Source: Chryseobacterium antibioticum (GTDB lineage: Bacteria; Bacteroidota; Bacteroidia; Flavobacteriales; Weeksellaceae). Taken from it: a stretch of 64,000 bases of DNA. A model generated the notes under the pieces. That model did not search any database, was not told the origin of the DNA, and saw nothing but the letters and a program-made list of their open reading frames with translations. Within the stretch, counting starts at the first letter, position 1; each line of letters begins with the position of its first letter. The translations under genes were made by a program, and so were the position numbers. The DNA lies in the NCBI RefSeq assembly GCF_012927325.1, contig NZ_JABBGI010000003.1, forward strand, positions 1 through 64,000. Direction: 5' to 3'. Of the stretch, positions 1 through 8,768 are shown piece by piece.

Positions 1-91
1 TACATGCTTTAGCTCACAACCTAAGAAAGAAAGTGGCATAAGAGACACTTTTCAAACTGGAAAAAACTTCAAAAGAAAAACGAATAAATAC
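1..91. other. window edge, no firm gene
   Basis: The first 91 bases carry no complete gene. A short open frame on the plus strand (frame 3, stop at 39-41, ending ...NLRKKVA) could be the tail of a gene lying left of the window, and frame 2 stays open to about base 118. Neither can be judged from so little sequence. Confidence 0.3.
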
Positions 92-124
92 AAAAAAAAT
101 CCGCCTCACTGGTTGTGAGACGGA
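92..124 (-). terminator. intrinsic terminator after the Glu-rich TPR gene
   Basis: On the minus strand a stem TCCGtCTCAC / GTGAGgCGGA with a 5-base loop is followed by eight T. It lies about 25 bases past the stop of the gene ending at 149, so it most likely ends the miaB-led operon. Confidence 0.8.
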
Positions 125-148
125 CTCTTCTAATATCTTTTATTCTAT

Positions 149-2212
149 TTAGTTTTTGCTTCTGAAATCTTTTATTTCCTGAATTTTGGATTGGAAATAT
201 TCATTTTTCTCAGGGGTTTTCTTGATCAGAATTTCAAATGCTTTAATAGCTTTAGTATATAATTTCTGTTCGAAGTAGAGATTGGCAAGTGTTTCCGTCA
301 TTAAATGGGAAATATCATCATTTTTTTCTCTGACAACATAGGTACTCTCATCTCTTAACTGACTGATTTTAGGACTATTCTCAATGAAAGCTTCAATCAC
401 TTTCTCCTGAATCGGCGGGATTGGTGCTTCTTTTACTTTTTTCTCAGCAATGACTTCTTCCTCTACAGGTCGGTCTATTTTAAGCCAACTCTGCCATGTA
501 TTGATAAATCCCGGAACGTTACTGTTATCCGTTGTTTTTGTGTTATTTTGAGCTTTAACTTCCTGAACGGGCTCGTCTTTCTTTTTTTCTTTTTCAGCTC
601 TTTCTACCGATAGGCTTGAAATATCTGTCCCGAAGAAAGATACATTCATGACTGGTGCTTCTTCTTTCGGTATTTTTGCTTCGATCCCATTTTCAGAGCT
701 TTTAACCTCTCCCTCTTTTTTTTCTGCAATTTCTGACGTTTCTTCTACAGGCAGTATATTGTCTTCTGAGGTAGTTTCAAGATCTTTTTGAGGCTCTTCA
801 ACAGGTTGTACAGCTATTTCACGTACATCTTCCACGGCTTTAATTTCTTCCTGTTTAGGAACTTCAATCTTAGCCGCCGGAACGGTCTGCTCTTTACTGA
901 TCATAGAATCCGGTAGATTTGCATCCAGACTCATGGGTTTCCAGGCAGAAACTTCTTGTGGGACGATTTCTTTTGGCTGTTCTATTTCCTTTATCTCTAT
1001 AGCCTCTTCCTGTGGTTCTTGCTGAACTATACTATCTTCTATTGGCTCTTGCGCAGGTTCTTCGGCTTTATTTTCCTCTTTTTCAGTGGACCAGAAATGG
1101 AAATTCTGAGTCTCTGCAAAACTGATCTCATGGTCAACAATTTCAGGCTCCTCATTTTCAACCTGGGGAGCTGACTGAGCTTCTTTCATTTTCTTCTCGA
1201 CTTCTTCGATCAGGCGTCTCATTTCTTCCTCATGCTTATTCACACTCGGTTTAGAAACTTCAGGAGCTACGGCTTCATCATCACTATTTCCCTGGATTTT
1301 AACATCGGGCAGGAATTCATCCATTCCGTGGAAACTTATTTCGGCATCCGGCTCGCCTGCATTTTCGTTTTCTGCAACGATTATGGAATCCTGTTCTGCT
1401 TCAACAGCAATTGTTTCTTCAGCCGTTTCATCCTGCTCTGCAGCTTCAGTCGCTTCTGCTTCCGGGATGATGATTTCTTCTACTTCATGGAAACTTACAT
1501 CTTCATCTTTATCGATTTCCTGTTCTTCTGTCTGGCTTTCAATTGTATTTTCGTCAACAATTAATTCCGGAGTGAGTTCTGCTCCAACTTCTAACTCTTC
1601 CTGTTCTTCGCTTTTTTCTGTTTCAGCTACCTGTACAGTTTCTTCGTGAAGATCTTCTGTGGCAGGTTCCGTTTTTTGAGTCACGATTACTCCTGATTCC
1701 AGTGTAGATTCAAGATCTATTATTTCAGAATGGGTTTCTTCAAGGAAGTTTTCTTCTCCTTCAAAGAGGATCCTATTTCTTTCTCCGTTGACATGGATGT
1801 GCTTGATTTCCTGAACTGGCGGCATTATGCTTGCCACCGCTTCATATTTGTCCTGCACCTTTTCAGAAGGTTGGTCTCTTTTGATCGGGAAAGCCTTGTC
1901 TTTATAGGAATATTTCACCTCTTTTTCAGCCGTTTTAGAAGCTTTTTTGTCTTCTATCATTTCGGGCTTTGGTTCTCGCTGGATCTTCCCGTTGATCAGC
2001 TGATAAAGAAGCTTTTTGTCGGTGGTATAAGCCGCCGTTGTAGAAAGTTCTTTCTGATAGTTTTCTTTATCATAAAGGTGTACCCCAAACAAGTGAAGTG
2101 CCCTGATGTTCTGAACATAAGGAAAAGTATGGATTTCTTCTTTCAAAAGACCGAGATCTTCTGACTGAATATTTTTGGGGTTCTTTAATAATTCTAAAAC
2201 TCTGGGATTCAT
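149..2212 (-). CDS. Glu-rich, mostly disordered protein with C-terminal TPR-like segment
   Basis: The function is unknown. The 687-residue protein has three visible parts. Residues 1-80 look folded (helical, no signal peptide). Residues 80-600 are very rich in Glu, Pro and Val and look disordered. The last 65 residues read like a tetratricopeptide repeat (ETLANLYFEQKLYTKAIKAF). Inside the acidic part a short motif recurs four times: VSFHEVEE (239), ISFHGMDEFLP (292), ISFAETQNFHF (363) and VSFFGTDISSL (524). The gene starts 1 base after lptE and is last in the operon. From memory, related flavobacteria keep a TPR gene after lptE and before secG, so a role in envelope biogenesis is plausible but unproven. 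Confidence 0.85.
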   Translation of the reverse strand: MNPRVLELLKNPKNIQSEDLGLLKEEIHTFPYVQNIRALHLFGVHLYDKENYQKELSTTAAYTTDKKLLYQLINGKIQREPKPEMIEDKKASKTAEKEVKYSYKDKAFPIKRDQPSEKVQDKYEAVASIMPPVQEIKHIHVNGERNRILFEGEENFLEETHSEIIDLESTLESGVIVTQKTEPATEDLHEETVQVAETEKSEEQEELEVGAELTPELIVDENTIESQTEEQEIDKDEDVSFHEVEEIIIPEAEATEAAEQDETAEETIAVEAEQDSIIVAENENAGEPDAEISFHGMDEFLPDVKIQGNSDDEAVAPEVSKPSVNKHEEEMRRLIEEVEKKMKEAQSAPQVENEEPEIVDHEISFAETQNFHFWSTEKEENKAEEPAQEPIEDSIVQQEPQEEAIEIKEIEQPKEIVPQEVSAWKPMSLDANLPDSMISKEQTVPAAKIEVPKQEEIKAVEDVREIAVQPVEEPQKDLETTSEDNILPVEETSEIAEKKEGEVKSSENGIEAKIPKEEAPVMNVSFFGTDISSLSVERAEKEKKKDEPVQEVKAQNNTKTTDNSNVPGFINTWQSWLKIDRPVEEEVIAEKKVKEAPIPPIQEKVIEAFIENSPKISQLRDESTYVVREKNDDISHLMTETLANLYFEQKLYTKAIKAFEILIKKTPEKNEYFQSKIQEIKDFRSKN

Positions 2213-2213
2213 C

Positions 2214-2735
2214 TTACCAATTGGCTACAATATCGTTAAATATCTTGTTAATAATTCTGTCTGTCACAAGCTTCACCTGGGAAGCTTCGATCTCACTTTG
2301 GGTCAGGTTACTGTTAAAAACCGCTTCATCCGTATAGGTTCTGTCAAAACTGGAATCCGGATGTACTTTGTTTTCATAATGTACTTTTACGGAAATCGTC
2401 AGCTTACTCTGTGACTGCTGTACTACTCCACCCGAAGGGTTTGTCGTTGTATTGGAGCTGATCGTAGTTGGTGAATAGCCGTAGTCGGAGATTTCACCTT
2501 CTATTAAAATATCAGGATTTGATTTTGTTCCTTTTAAGGTCGTTCTCTGCAGAAATCGGTTTTGGATATCCGTAGAAAACTGTTGGGAAAGAGTTGGATT
2601 GACCAGTGCTGCATTATTTGGAAATTCATTGATCTGAACGGTCTTCTCATCCGTCAACGAAGATCCTGTAAAAGAGTAACACTGATGAAACAGTGAAAGC
2701 ATTACAAACCCAACTATTATTTTTAATTTACTCAT
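2214..2735 (-). CDS. lptE: LptE-family LPS-assembly lipoprotein
   Basis: LptE is the outer-membrane lipoprotein that plugs LptD and helps place lipopolysaccharide on the cell surface. This 173-residue protein has a short hydrophobic signal ending in LSLFHQC, so Cys19 would be the lipidated residue. The rest is compact alpha/beta and matches the Bacteroidetes LptE pattern, with an early SSL segment and a late QVKLVTDRIINKIF helix. Its start overlaps the stop of the upstream membrane-protein gene by 4 bases (ATGA), which suggests translational coupling. LptE proteins diverge widely, so the call rests on length, lipobox, general pattern and the operon neighbours. Confidence 0.8.
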   Translation of the reverse strand: MSKLKIIVGFVMLSLFHQCYSFTGSSLTDEKTVQINEFPNNAALVNPTLSQQFSTDIQNRFLQRTTLKGTKSNPDILIEGEISDYGYSPTTISSNTTTNPSGGVVQQSQSKLTISVKVHYENKVHPDSSFDRTYTDEAVFNSNLTQSEIEASQVKLVTDRIINKIFNDIVANW

Positions 2736-3433
2736 ACCGTTTTTTTATTTAACGACTCTAATACATCTTTATAAGCAGCATACTTCATGCAGATTCCCAA
2801 AGGTATTGTAAACAGGATTCCTATTCCGCATACGATCATTCCAAGCTGAGATATAATGCCTACTACAATTGAGAATAAAAAAATCATAAAAAAGTTTTTT
2901 CTGGCAATTTTCCACGAAAGCCTGTACGCTTCTCTTACGCTTGTTATTCTGTACAGCGAGATCAAAGGCTGTATAAAATACATGGATATAGAAAGAATCA
3001 TGAAAACGATCATGATCAGCATTATCCACAATCCCATTCCACCCGCCAGTAAGGCTGCACCGGTATCTGATACCTGCCCGCCTTCAACGTCGGCAGCAAG
3101 CAGAAACGGAACTAACGTAAGCTGTATCGGAATCATAACAACGATACATATTGCTAAAATAAGCAGAAACAATTTCAGATACACCATGAAATCTGTAAAG
3201 TCGAAAATATCTCCTGCCGAAACCTGCTGACCTTCATCCACTTTTTTGCAGATCTTATAAAAGTTCCCCAGTCCAAGAATACCGCAGAAAGGGATAAAAC
3301 TCATCACAAAAAGAAGCAGAGTGGCTACAATGAACCCACCGATATCTTTTTTGAACAGTTCAGTTCCCTGGGATAGGTATTTCCCAATATTAAAATCATA
3401 TTCTTTTACATTAAGCACTTCTAAATTTTTCAT
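2732..3433 (-). CDS. multi-pass membrane protein, DUF4013-like
   Basis: This 233-residue protein has about five or six hydrophobic helices and a short polar N-terminus. Chryseobacterium genomes often carry such proteins under the doubtful label 'beta-carotene 15,15'-monooxygenase'; no oxygenase motif is visible. The last helix region (CGIGILFTIPLGICMKYAAY) resembles the ends of the proteins at 45017-45754 and 45827-46546, so the three look like paralogues. It sits between the sigma-54 activator gene (8 bases upstream) and lptE (4-base overlap), so it is cotranscribed with envelope genes. The function is unknown. Confidence 0.75.
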   Translation of the reverse strand: MKNLEVLNVKEYDFNIGKYLSQGTELFKKDIGGFIVATLLLFVMSFIPFCGILGLGNFYKICKKVDEGQQVSAGDIFDFTDFMVYLKLFLLILAICIVVMIPIQLTLVPFLLAADVEGGQVSDTGAALLAGGMGLWIMLIMIVFMILSISMYFIQPLISLYRITSVREAYRLSWKIARKNFFMIFLFSIVVGIISQLGMIVCGIGILFTIPLGICMKYAAYKDVLESLNKKTV

Positions 3434-3441
3434 TCCCGTTA

Positions 3442-4728
3442 TTAGTCTTCTAAGTTATATTGTTTTATTTTTCTGTATAAAGTTCTTTGTGATATTCCAA
3501 GCTCGTCTGCAGCTCTGTTCCTGCGTCCTTTATGCTTATCTAATGCTTTGATAATCAAATCTTTTTCATTGTTCTGAAGCGACAGAGATTCTGGTCTGTT
3601 TTCTTCTATTTCTATATCTTCAATATCTTCGTAGCTGTCATCAGCATTTGACATAATCGTCGGTGCATTTTGGGCTACCGGAGATTTATCCTCGAAATAC
3701 AGCAGTGAATTCTGGGCTACCGGCTGAGCCTGTTCCGCAGAATAGATCCTGTTGATCAGATTTTTCTCTTGGTTGCTCAAATCGGCCGTTCCCTTGTTCT
3801 TGATCAGTTCTGAAGTTAGTGATTTTAAGTCATTAATATCACTTCTCATGTCAAAGAGAATTTTATACATAATTTCTCTTTCGCTTCCAAAATCATTCTG
3901 TTTCTGAGCATTCTGATTGTTGACCACCATCGGGAGGTGGGTTTCCATCGGAATATATTCAGCAAGTTTCTCTACTCTTATTTCGCGGTTTCTTTCCACT
4001 ACAGTCATCTGCTCTACCAGATTTCTTAACTGACGGATATTTCCCGGAAAGGCATAGTTTTCAATATAATGAACAGCGCTTGGCTCCAGTTCCAATTCCG
4101 GCATTCTGTATTTCTCTGCAAAATCTATGGAAAACTTCCTGAATAACAAGTGAATATCTCCTTTTCTTTCTCTTAAAGGAGGCATATCAATCTGAACCGT
4201 ATTTAATCGGTAAAATAAATCTTCACGGAATCTTCCATCATGAATAGCCTTCATCATATTGACGTTGGTTGCCGCTACAATTCTTACATTGGTTTTCTGA
4301 ACCTGTGAAGAACCTACTTTCATAAATTCGCCACTTTCCAGCACTCTCAAAAGTCGGACCTGCGTCTGTAAAGGAAGTTCTCCAACCTCATCAAGGAAGA
4401 TGGTGCCGCCGTCTGCCACTTCAAAGTATCCTTTTCTGGTAGCGGTAGCTCCTGTAAATGCGCCTTTCTCGTGTCCGAATAATTCAGAGTCTATGGTTCC
4501 CTCCGGAATCGCTCCACAGTTGACCACGATATAAGGCTGATGTTTTCTTTTTGATTCTGAATGAATGATTTTTGGGATAAATTCTTTTCCTACCCCACTT
4601 TCCCCAATGACAAGAACTGAAATATCTGTGGGCGCCACCTGGATTGCCTTTTCCAAAGCCCTGTTCAGGACAGGAAAGTTTCCAATGATGCCAAAGCGGT
4701 TTTTTATATTTTGTAACTCGTTGCTCAT
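3442..4728 (-). CDS. sigma-54-dependent transcriptional activator (AAA+ and Fis domains)
   Basis: This 428-residue enhancer-binding protein should remodel sigma-54 RNA polymerase. It has no N-terminal receiver or GAF domain: the AAA+ domain starts almost at residue 10. Visible motifs are Walker A GESGVGKE (42-49), the sigma-54 contact loop GAFTGA (89-94) and Walker B TIFLDEVGEL (109-118). A low-complexity linker (about 260-380) follows, then a Fis-type helix-turn-helix (RRNRAADELGISQRTLYRKI) at the end. Without a sensor domain its activity may be controlled by level or by a partner. It lies in the miaB-to-lptE operon. Confidence 0.92.
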   Translation of the reverse strand: MSNELQNIKNRFGIIGNFPVLNRALEKAIQVAPTDISVLVIGESGVGKEFIPKIIHSESKRKHQPYIVVNCGAIPEGTIDSELFGHEKGAFTGATATRKGYFEVADGGTIFLDEVGELPLQTQVRLLRVLESGEFMKVGSSQVQKTNVRIVAATNVNMMKAIHDGRFREDLFYRLNTVQIDMPPLRERKGDIHLLFRKFSIDFAEKYRMPELELEPSAVHYIENYAFPGNIRQLRNLVEQMTVVERNREIRVEKLAEYIPMETHLPMVVNNQNAQKQNDFGSEREIMYKILFDMRSDINDLKSLTSELIKNKGTADLSNQEKNLINRIYSAEQAQPVAQNSLLYFEDKSPVAQNAPTIMSNADDSYEDIEDIEIEENRPESLSLQNNEKDLIIKALDKHKGRRNRAADELGISQRTLYRKIKQYNLED

Positions 4729-4761
4729 AAGTAAATTTTTGATTATTGATTTAATAATAAT

Positions 4762-5565
4762 CTACAGTTCCTCGATCTGTTTCCTGTAGACTTTGTTAAA
4801 GTGATGAGTGTAGACATCCTTCATGGTCTTTCCTTCATCATAAGCTGCTAATGCTCCCTTTTTTAAATCTAAATAATCTTTGTTTCTGATCTTAGAAACT
4901 TTACTTTTAAAATATATATTTTCAGCAAAGTTGTTTTCCTTGCTCTGTTTTTCAAAATTCTCTAAAGCTTTGTCATATCTGCCAAGCTCAAAGAAGGTCA
5001 CTCCCAGCTGGTAGTGATCGTACATTCCTTTGAAATACCCTTTTGATGCCAGAAGCTTTTCAATGATCCCTGCAGCTTTTTCTTTTTGCCCCAAGGCACT
5101 GTAAGACATGGCTCTCACCACCTCCAGGTTATAATCTCCGTTTAAGGATCTCCCAAGATCATCGGGATAATATTGTTTTAATGCTTCTAAATCCTGAATA
5201 GCCCCCCTGTAATCACGCAGAAACTGGAATTTGCACCAGCCTCTGTACCCTAAATTCATTTTAGGATCTACAGCAACAGCTTTGTCGATGAGAATCTTCC
5301 AGGTTACAAAATCTCCATTTTTAAGATATGGAACGGCTTTTTCCATATAGGAGTTGGAGAAATCGGGACACAATCCAATGGCTTTATCGAAAGCTTCCTG
5401 AGATTCCCGGCTGCCCTGTCTGTCTGAAGCCCAGTTGTATAACTCGCAGGCTTTTTTGCAGTTCTCACCCTCTACTGCATTACAGTTGACCTGTGCAATA
5501 GTATTGGTATAAACGATAAGCAGCAAAAAGCTAAGGTAATACCTCTGAAACTTTTCCATTCTCAA
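4762..5565 (-). CDS. secreted tetratricopeptide-repeat protein
   Basis: The protein has 267 residues and an N-terminal signal (hydrophobic stretch ending in NTIAQ), so it should be periplasmic. The mature part begins with a Cys-rich patch (NCNAVEGENCKKACELY) and continues as helical TPR-like repeats, with segments such as YSALGQKEKAAGIIEKLL and TFFELGRYDKALENF. Its start overlaps the preceding gene by 35 bases, so the two are cotranscribed. A second Met two codons in is an equally good start. It is probably a protein-binding scaffold; the partner is unknown. Confidence 0.8.
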   Translation of the reverse strand: MRMEKFQRYYLSFLLLIVYTNTIAQVNCNAVEGENCKKACELYNWASDRQGSRESQEAFDKAIGLCPDFSNSYMEKAVPYLKNGDFVTWKILIDKAVAVDPKMNLGYRGWCKFQFLRDYRGAIQDLEALKQYYPDDLGRSLNGDYNLEVVRAMSYSALGQKEKAAGIIEKLLASKGYFKGMYDHYQLGVTFFELGRYDKALENFEKQSKENNFAENIYFKSKVSKIRNKDYLDLKKGALAAYDEGKTMKDVYTHHFNKVYRKQIEEL

Positions 5566-6052
5566 TTTTATAGGTTAAATACTGATAATAGCCTATTTTA
5601 AAACCTTTTATCTCTTTGGGGATCCAGCCGTCCAGCGATTTTGTAAACCGAAGCAACCTTTCTCCCAATTCTTTATTTATAATTGTTTCCCTGAGATCTG
5701 CATTCATTTGCTGAACTCTGAACAATCCTGTTTTTCCTTCACAATTTACTAAAAATCTTACGGTAATATACCCGTTCGTTTTACTTTCGGAAGATATTTT
5801 TTCTTTTTCCAGTTTTTCTATAATGGCTATTTTCTCTCCTTTATAGGCAAACTCTTTTGATCCCTGGTAATACTGAAGGGTAAACAGTTTTTCAGGATTA
5901 CATTTTTTAAACGCAGGATCATCCAGCTTTTCATCAAATTCTATGTCTCCTACTGTTGCGGGATATTTACCCATGCTTTTTTCTGTCTGACATGACATCA
6001 GAATACAAGAAAATAAAGCAAAAAGATAAACCGCTTTGATCAAGATCTTCAA
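5531..6052 (-). CDS. lipoprotein with TonB-C-like domain
   Basis: The 173-residue protein carries a lipoprotein signal (ILMSC, Cys about 21). Its second half follows the pattern of the C-terminal domain of TonB-like proteins: a strand GYITVRFLVNCEGKTG, a helix, then GWIPKEIKGFKIGYYQYL. It has no N-terminal TonB transmembrane/proline part, so it would not transduce energy by itself. It starts 1 base after miaB and overlaps the TPR gene by 35 bases. The domain assignment is by eye and moderate. Confidence 0.7.
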   Translation of the reverse strand: MKILIKAVYLFALFSCILMSCQTEKSMGKYPATVGDIEFDEKLDDPAFKKCNPEKLFTLQYYQGSKEFAYKGEKIAIIEKLEKEKISSESKTNGYITVRFLVNCEGKTGLFRVQQMNADLRETIINKELGERLLRFTKSLDGWIPKEIKGFKIGYYQYLTYKIENGKVSEVLP

Positions 6053-7498
6053 TTATTCTGCTGTTCTCCCTAAAAGTGTGCCCTGTGTATTGTCATAGAC
6101 AAATACGTTCACAATGTCACCAATTTTCTGACCTTCCAACACATCGAATACACAAACCGCATTCTGTGAGTTTCTTCCTTTCCACTGATCTTTGTTCTTT
6201 CTGGAAGTTCCTTCGATCAGAATCTGATGCGTTCTTCCTACATAAGTCTCCATCCTTTTTCTGGACAGTTCGCGCTGAAGTTCAATCACTTCATTCAAAC
6301 GTCTCTGTTTCACTTCAAAAGGGATGTTATCCTCCATTTTTTTATGTGCCGGTGTTCCCGGTCTTTCTGAATAAGCAAACATGTAACCGTAGTCGTATTC
6401 CACTTCTTTCATCAGACTCAGGGTATCCTGGTGATCTTCTTCTGTTTCATTACAGAAACCGATAATCATATCCTGGGAAAAAGCAATATCAGGAACAATT
6501 TCCTTTGCTTTTTTAATTAAATCTAAATATTCTTCACGGGTATGCTGTCTGTTCATTGCCAGAAGCATATTATCGCTTCCACTCTGTACCGGCAGGTGAA
6601 CATAATTGCAGATATTGTCGTGCTTCGCAATCATTCTGAATACATCCAGACTCATATCCTGAGGGTTGGAAGTGGAGAATCTCACTCTCATTTCAGGAAC
6701 AGCTTTAGCCACTAAATCAAGCAATTGAGAAAAATCAACAGCTGTTGCTTTCTGCATTTCCGATGCTTTGGCAAAATCTTTTTTAGGACCTCCTCCATAC
6801 CATAAGTAAGAGTCTACATTTTGACCTAAAAGGGTAATTTCTTTGTACCCGTTTTCTAAAAGGTTTTTACATTCCTGAATGATAGAATGCGGATCACGGC
6901 TTCTTTCCCGTCCTCTGGTGAACGGAACCACACAGAATGTACACATATTATCGCAGCCTCTCGTAATGGTTACAAAGGCTGTAACTCCGTTTCCGCCTAA
7001 ACGTACCGGATTGATATCTGCATAGGTTTCTTCTTTTGAAAGGATGACATTGATGGCATCTCTTCCGTCTTCCGTTTCCTTCAAAAGGTTGGGTAGGTCC
7101 CTATAAGCATCGGGACCTACCACTAGATCTACCAACTGTTCTTCTTCCAGGAATTTGGTTTTTAAACGTTCAGCCATGCATCCCAAAACACCCACCGTCA
7201 TGCTAGGTTTTTCCTTCTTCAGGTTTTTGAACTGGGCAAGACGCATTCTTACGGTCTGCTCCGCCTTTTCACGGATAGAACAGGTATTTAAGAGGATAAG
7301 GTCTGCTTCTTCTACTTTCAGCGTGGTATTGTACCCCTGCTCATTAAGAATAGATGCAACAATTTCAGAATCAGAGAAATTCATCTGACAGCCATAGCTT
7401 TCTAAAAAAAGTTTTTTAGAATTCTCGGGCTTTTCAGCGATGGCAAAAGCTTCTCCCTGTTTTGTTTCGTCTATATATTTTTCCTGCACTGTAATCAA
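6053..7498 (-). CDS. miaB: tRNA-2-methylthio-N6-dimethylallyladenosine synthase MiaB
   Basis: MiaB adds a methylthio group to i6A37 of tRNAs reading UNN codons. The 481-residue protein shows the full architecture. The N-terminal MTTase domain has the auxiliary-cluster cysteines C37 (SYGCQMN), C73 (NTCSIRE) and C107 (LGCMAE). The radical-SAM core has C182, C186 and C189 (GCDNMCTFC), and a C-terminal TRAM-like domain spans about 415-480. It is first in a seven-gene minus-strand operon that runs to 149. A miaE-like hydroxylase at 31130 would act on its product. Confidence 0.97.
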   Translation of the reverse strand: MITVQEKYIDETKQGEAFAIAEKPENSKKLFLESYGCQMNFSDSEIVASILNEQGYNTTLKVEEADLILLNTCSIREKAEQTVRMRLAQFKNLKKEKPSMTVGVLGCMAERLKTKFLEEEQLVDLVVGPDAYRDLPNLLKETEDGRDAINVILSKEETYADINPVRLGGNGVTAFVTITRGCDNMCTFCVVPFTRGRERSRDPHSIIQECKNLLENGYKEITLLGQNVDSYLWYGGGPKKDFAKASEMQKATAVDFSQLLDLVAKAVPEMRVRFSTSNPQDMSLDVFRMIAKHDNICNYVHLPVQSGSDNMLLAMNRQHTREEYLDLIKKAKEIVPDIAFSQDMIIGFCNETEEDHQDTLSLMKEVEYDYGYMFAYSERPGTPAHKKMEDNIPFEVKQRRLNEVIELQRELSRKRMETYVGRTHQILIEGTSRKNKDQWKGRNSQNAVCVFDVLEGQKIGDIVNVFVYDNTQGTLLGRTAE

Positions 7499-7616
7499 TT
7501 TGATGTTCAGGATTCAAGATCCAAAAGTTCAATTCATGAATTTTTACCCCTAAACAGATTAATTTGCAAAGATACAAAATATTGTGACAGAATGGCAGGG
7601 GATTATTTTGAGAAAG

Positions 7617-8312
7617 TTAAAGACTTAAAGACAGTTGATAAGTTGAAATTAGCGGTTGCTCTCTGAATGTTTCCGGATTCCATTTTTTATCTATTTTTTC
7701 TATAGCTCTAACTATTTTTTCTTTTTCTGATGAATCTAACTCACCAGATTCAACATGTATATTATTAATAATACCTTCCTGATTAACTTTAAATCTAATC
7801 ATAACCTTCAATCCAACGGCATTTTTGATTTTTTGGTTTTTTAAGTTGTTACCTAGCTGCTTTTTAAATTCCTCTATCCCGCCAGGAAAATGAGCTTCTT
7901 TTTTTAATCCTTCCGTCGTATAGCCTTCTTTAAAAATTGAAAAATAATCTATTGGATAAAATATAATTGAAAATTTCCTCTGTTTCCCTGAACTATCATT
8001 CCATTTTTTCAGTTTATTCACTTCTTGAAAAGCATTCAGAAAAAGTTTTGTAACACAATCGTCATTGAACTTTTTATTCACAATCTTCCCGTCACCATTA
8101 ACAATTTCGATGTCAGCCAAAAACATTTCAGATGGTCTATTACTGCAAGGCTTAAAATTATTTTTAACCAAAACGTCGTTCAAATCTTTATAAAACTGAA
8201 CGGAGCCGCCTTCGTAAGGGTTTGTATCTTCAGGCAGAAGATCAAAAGTTTGAGCTTTGACGAAAACAGATATGGATAGAAAAAAAATGATCTTAATTAA
8301 TTTTTTCATCAT
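7617..8312 (-). CDS. secreted protein with two TonB-C-like domains
   Basis: The 231-residue protein has a signal peptide (ending VFVKAQ). Two related halves can be seen. The first starts at PYEGGSVQFYKDL and the second at HFPGGIEEFKKQLG, both versions of the 'FPGG..xF' entry of stand-alone TonB-C-like domains. The second half continues with the typical strand VMIRFKVNQEGIINNI. It forms a minus-strand array with the genes at 8349 and 8769, which carry one domain each. The function is unknown; these domains usually bind other envelope proteins. Confidence 0.72.
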   Translation of the reverse strand: MMKKLIKIIFFLSISVFVKAQTFDLLPEDTNPYEGGSVQFYKDLNDVLVKNNFKPCSNRPSEMFLADIEIVNGDGKIVNKKFNDDCVTKLFLNAFQEVNKLKKWNDSSGKQRKFSIIFYPIDYFSIFKEGYTTEGLKKEAHFPGGIEEFKKQLGNNLKNQKIKNAVGLKVMIRFKVNQEGIINNIHVESGELDSSEKEKIVRAIEKIDKKWNPETFREQPLISTYQLSLSL

Positions 8313-8348
8313 GATTTTGATATTTTGACCAGTAATAAAAACAGCATT

Positions 8349-8759
8349 CTAATCTTCATCATATCCATGGGTACTGAAATTAACCTTGACAATCATTTTG
8401 GAATCTACCGGAGTATTGTCTTTCATGGCTGGTTTCCATTTTCCTTTGATCTTTTGCATGGCATACTTTACGTCATCTACAAACATTTCGCTGTTTTTGA
8501 TCTTGGGAAGAATATCAAGACGGTCCATTTTACCATTAGGAGCTATATTGATCACAAAAGTTACTTTGCCGTTGATGGCATAGCTCTGGGCATCTACATA
8601 AGCATGAAGCATATCCATGAACTGTTTCCGAAAAGCTTCGTCTCCGCCGGGAAATTCTGCTTTTTGAGTGTATGATGTTACTTCAGTCTGCGGAGCCTGT
8701 TGGGAGAATCCTTTAATTCCAATGAATAGTAAAGGCAGTAATAAAAGGTATTTTTTCAT
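8349..8759 (-). CDS. secreted single-domain TonB-C-like protein
   Basis: The 136-residue protein has a clear signal peptide (LLLLPLLFIGIKGFSQQ). The mature part is a single TonB-C-like domain: AEFPGGDEAFRKQFM, then KVTFVINIAPNGKMDRL and KGKWKPAMKDNTPVDS. It lacks the membrane anchor and Pro-rich spacer of a true TonB. It starts 9 bases after the 8769-9254 gene, so they are likely cotranscribed. Such proteins are often annotated 'energy transducer TonB', which overstates what the sequence shows. Confidence 0.78.
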   Translation of the reverse strand: MKKYLLLLPLLFIGIKGFSQQAPQTEVTSYTQKAEFPGGDEAFRKQFMDMLHAYVDAQSYAINGKVTFVINIAPNGKMDRLDILPKIKNSEMFVDDVKYAMQKIKGKWKPAMKDNTPVDSKMIVKVNFSTHGYDED

Positions 8760-8768
8760 CCGATCAGG

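Noticed and set aside
956..1649. Plus-strand open frames opposite the Glu-rich gene
   Set aside because: They are antisense to a repetitive Glu/Pro-rich frame and read as low-complexity Ser/Cys/Phe strings without ribosome-binding context; they are shadows.
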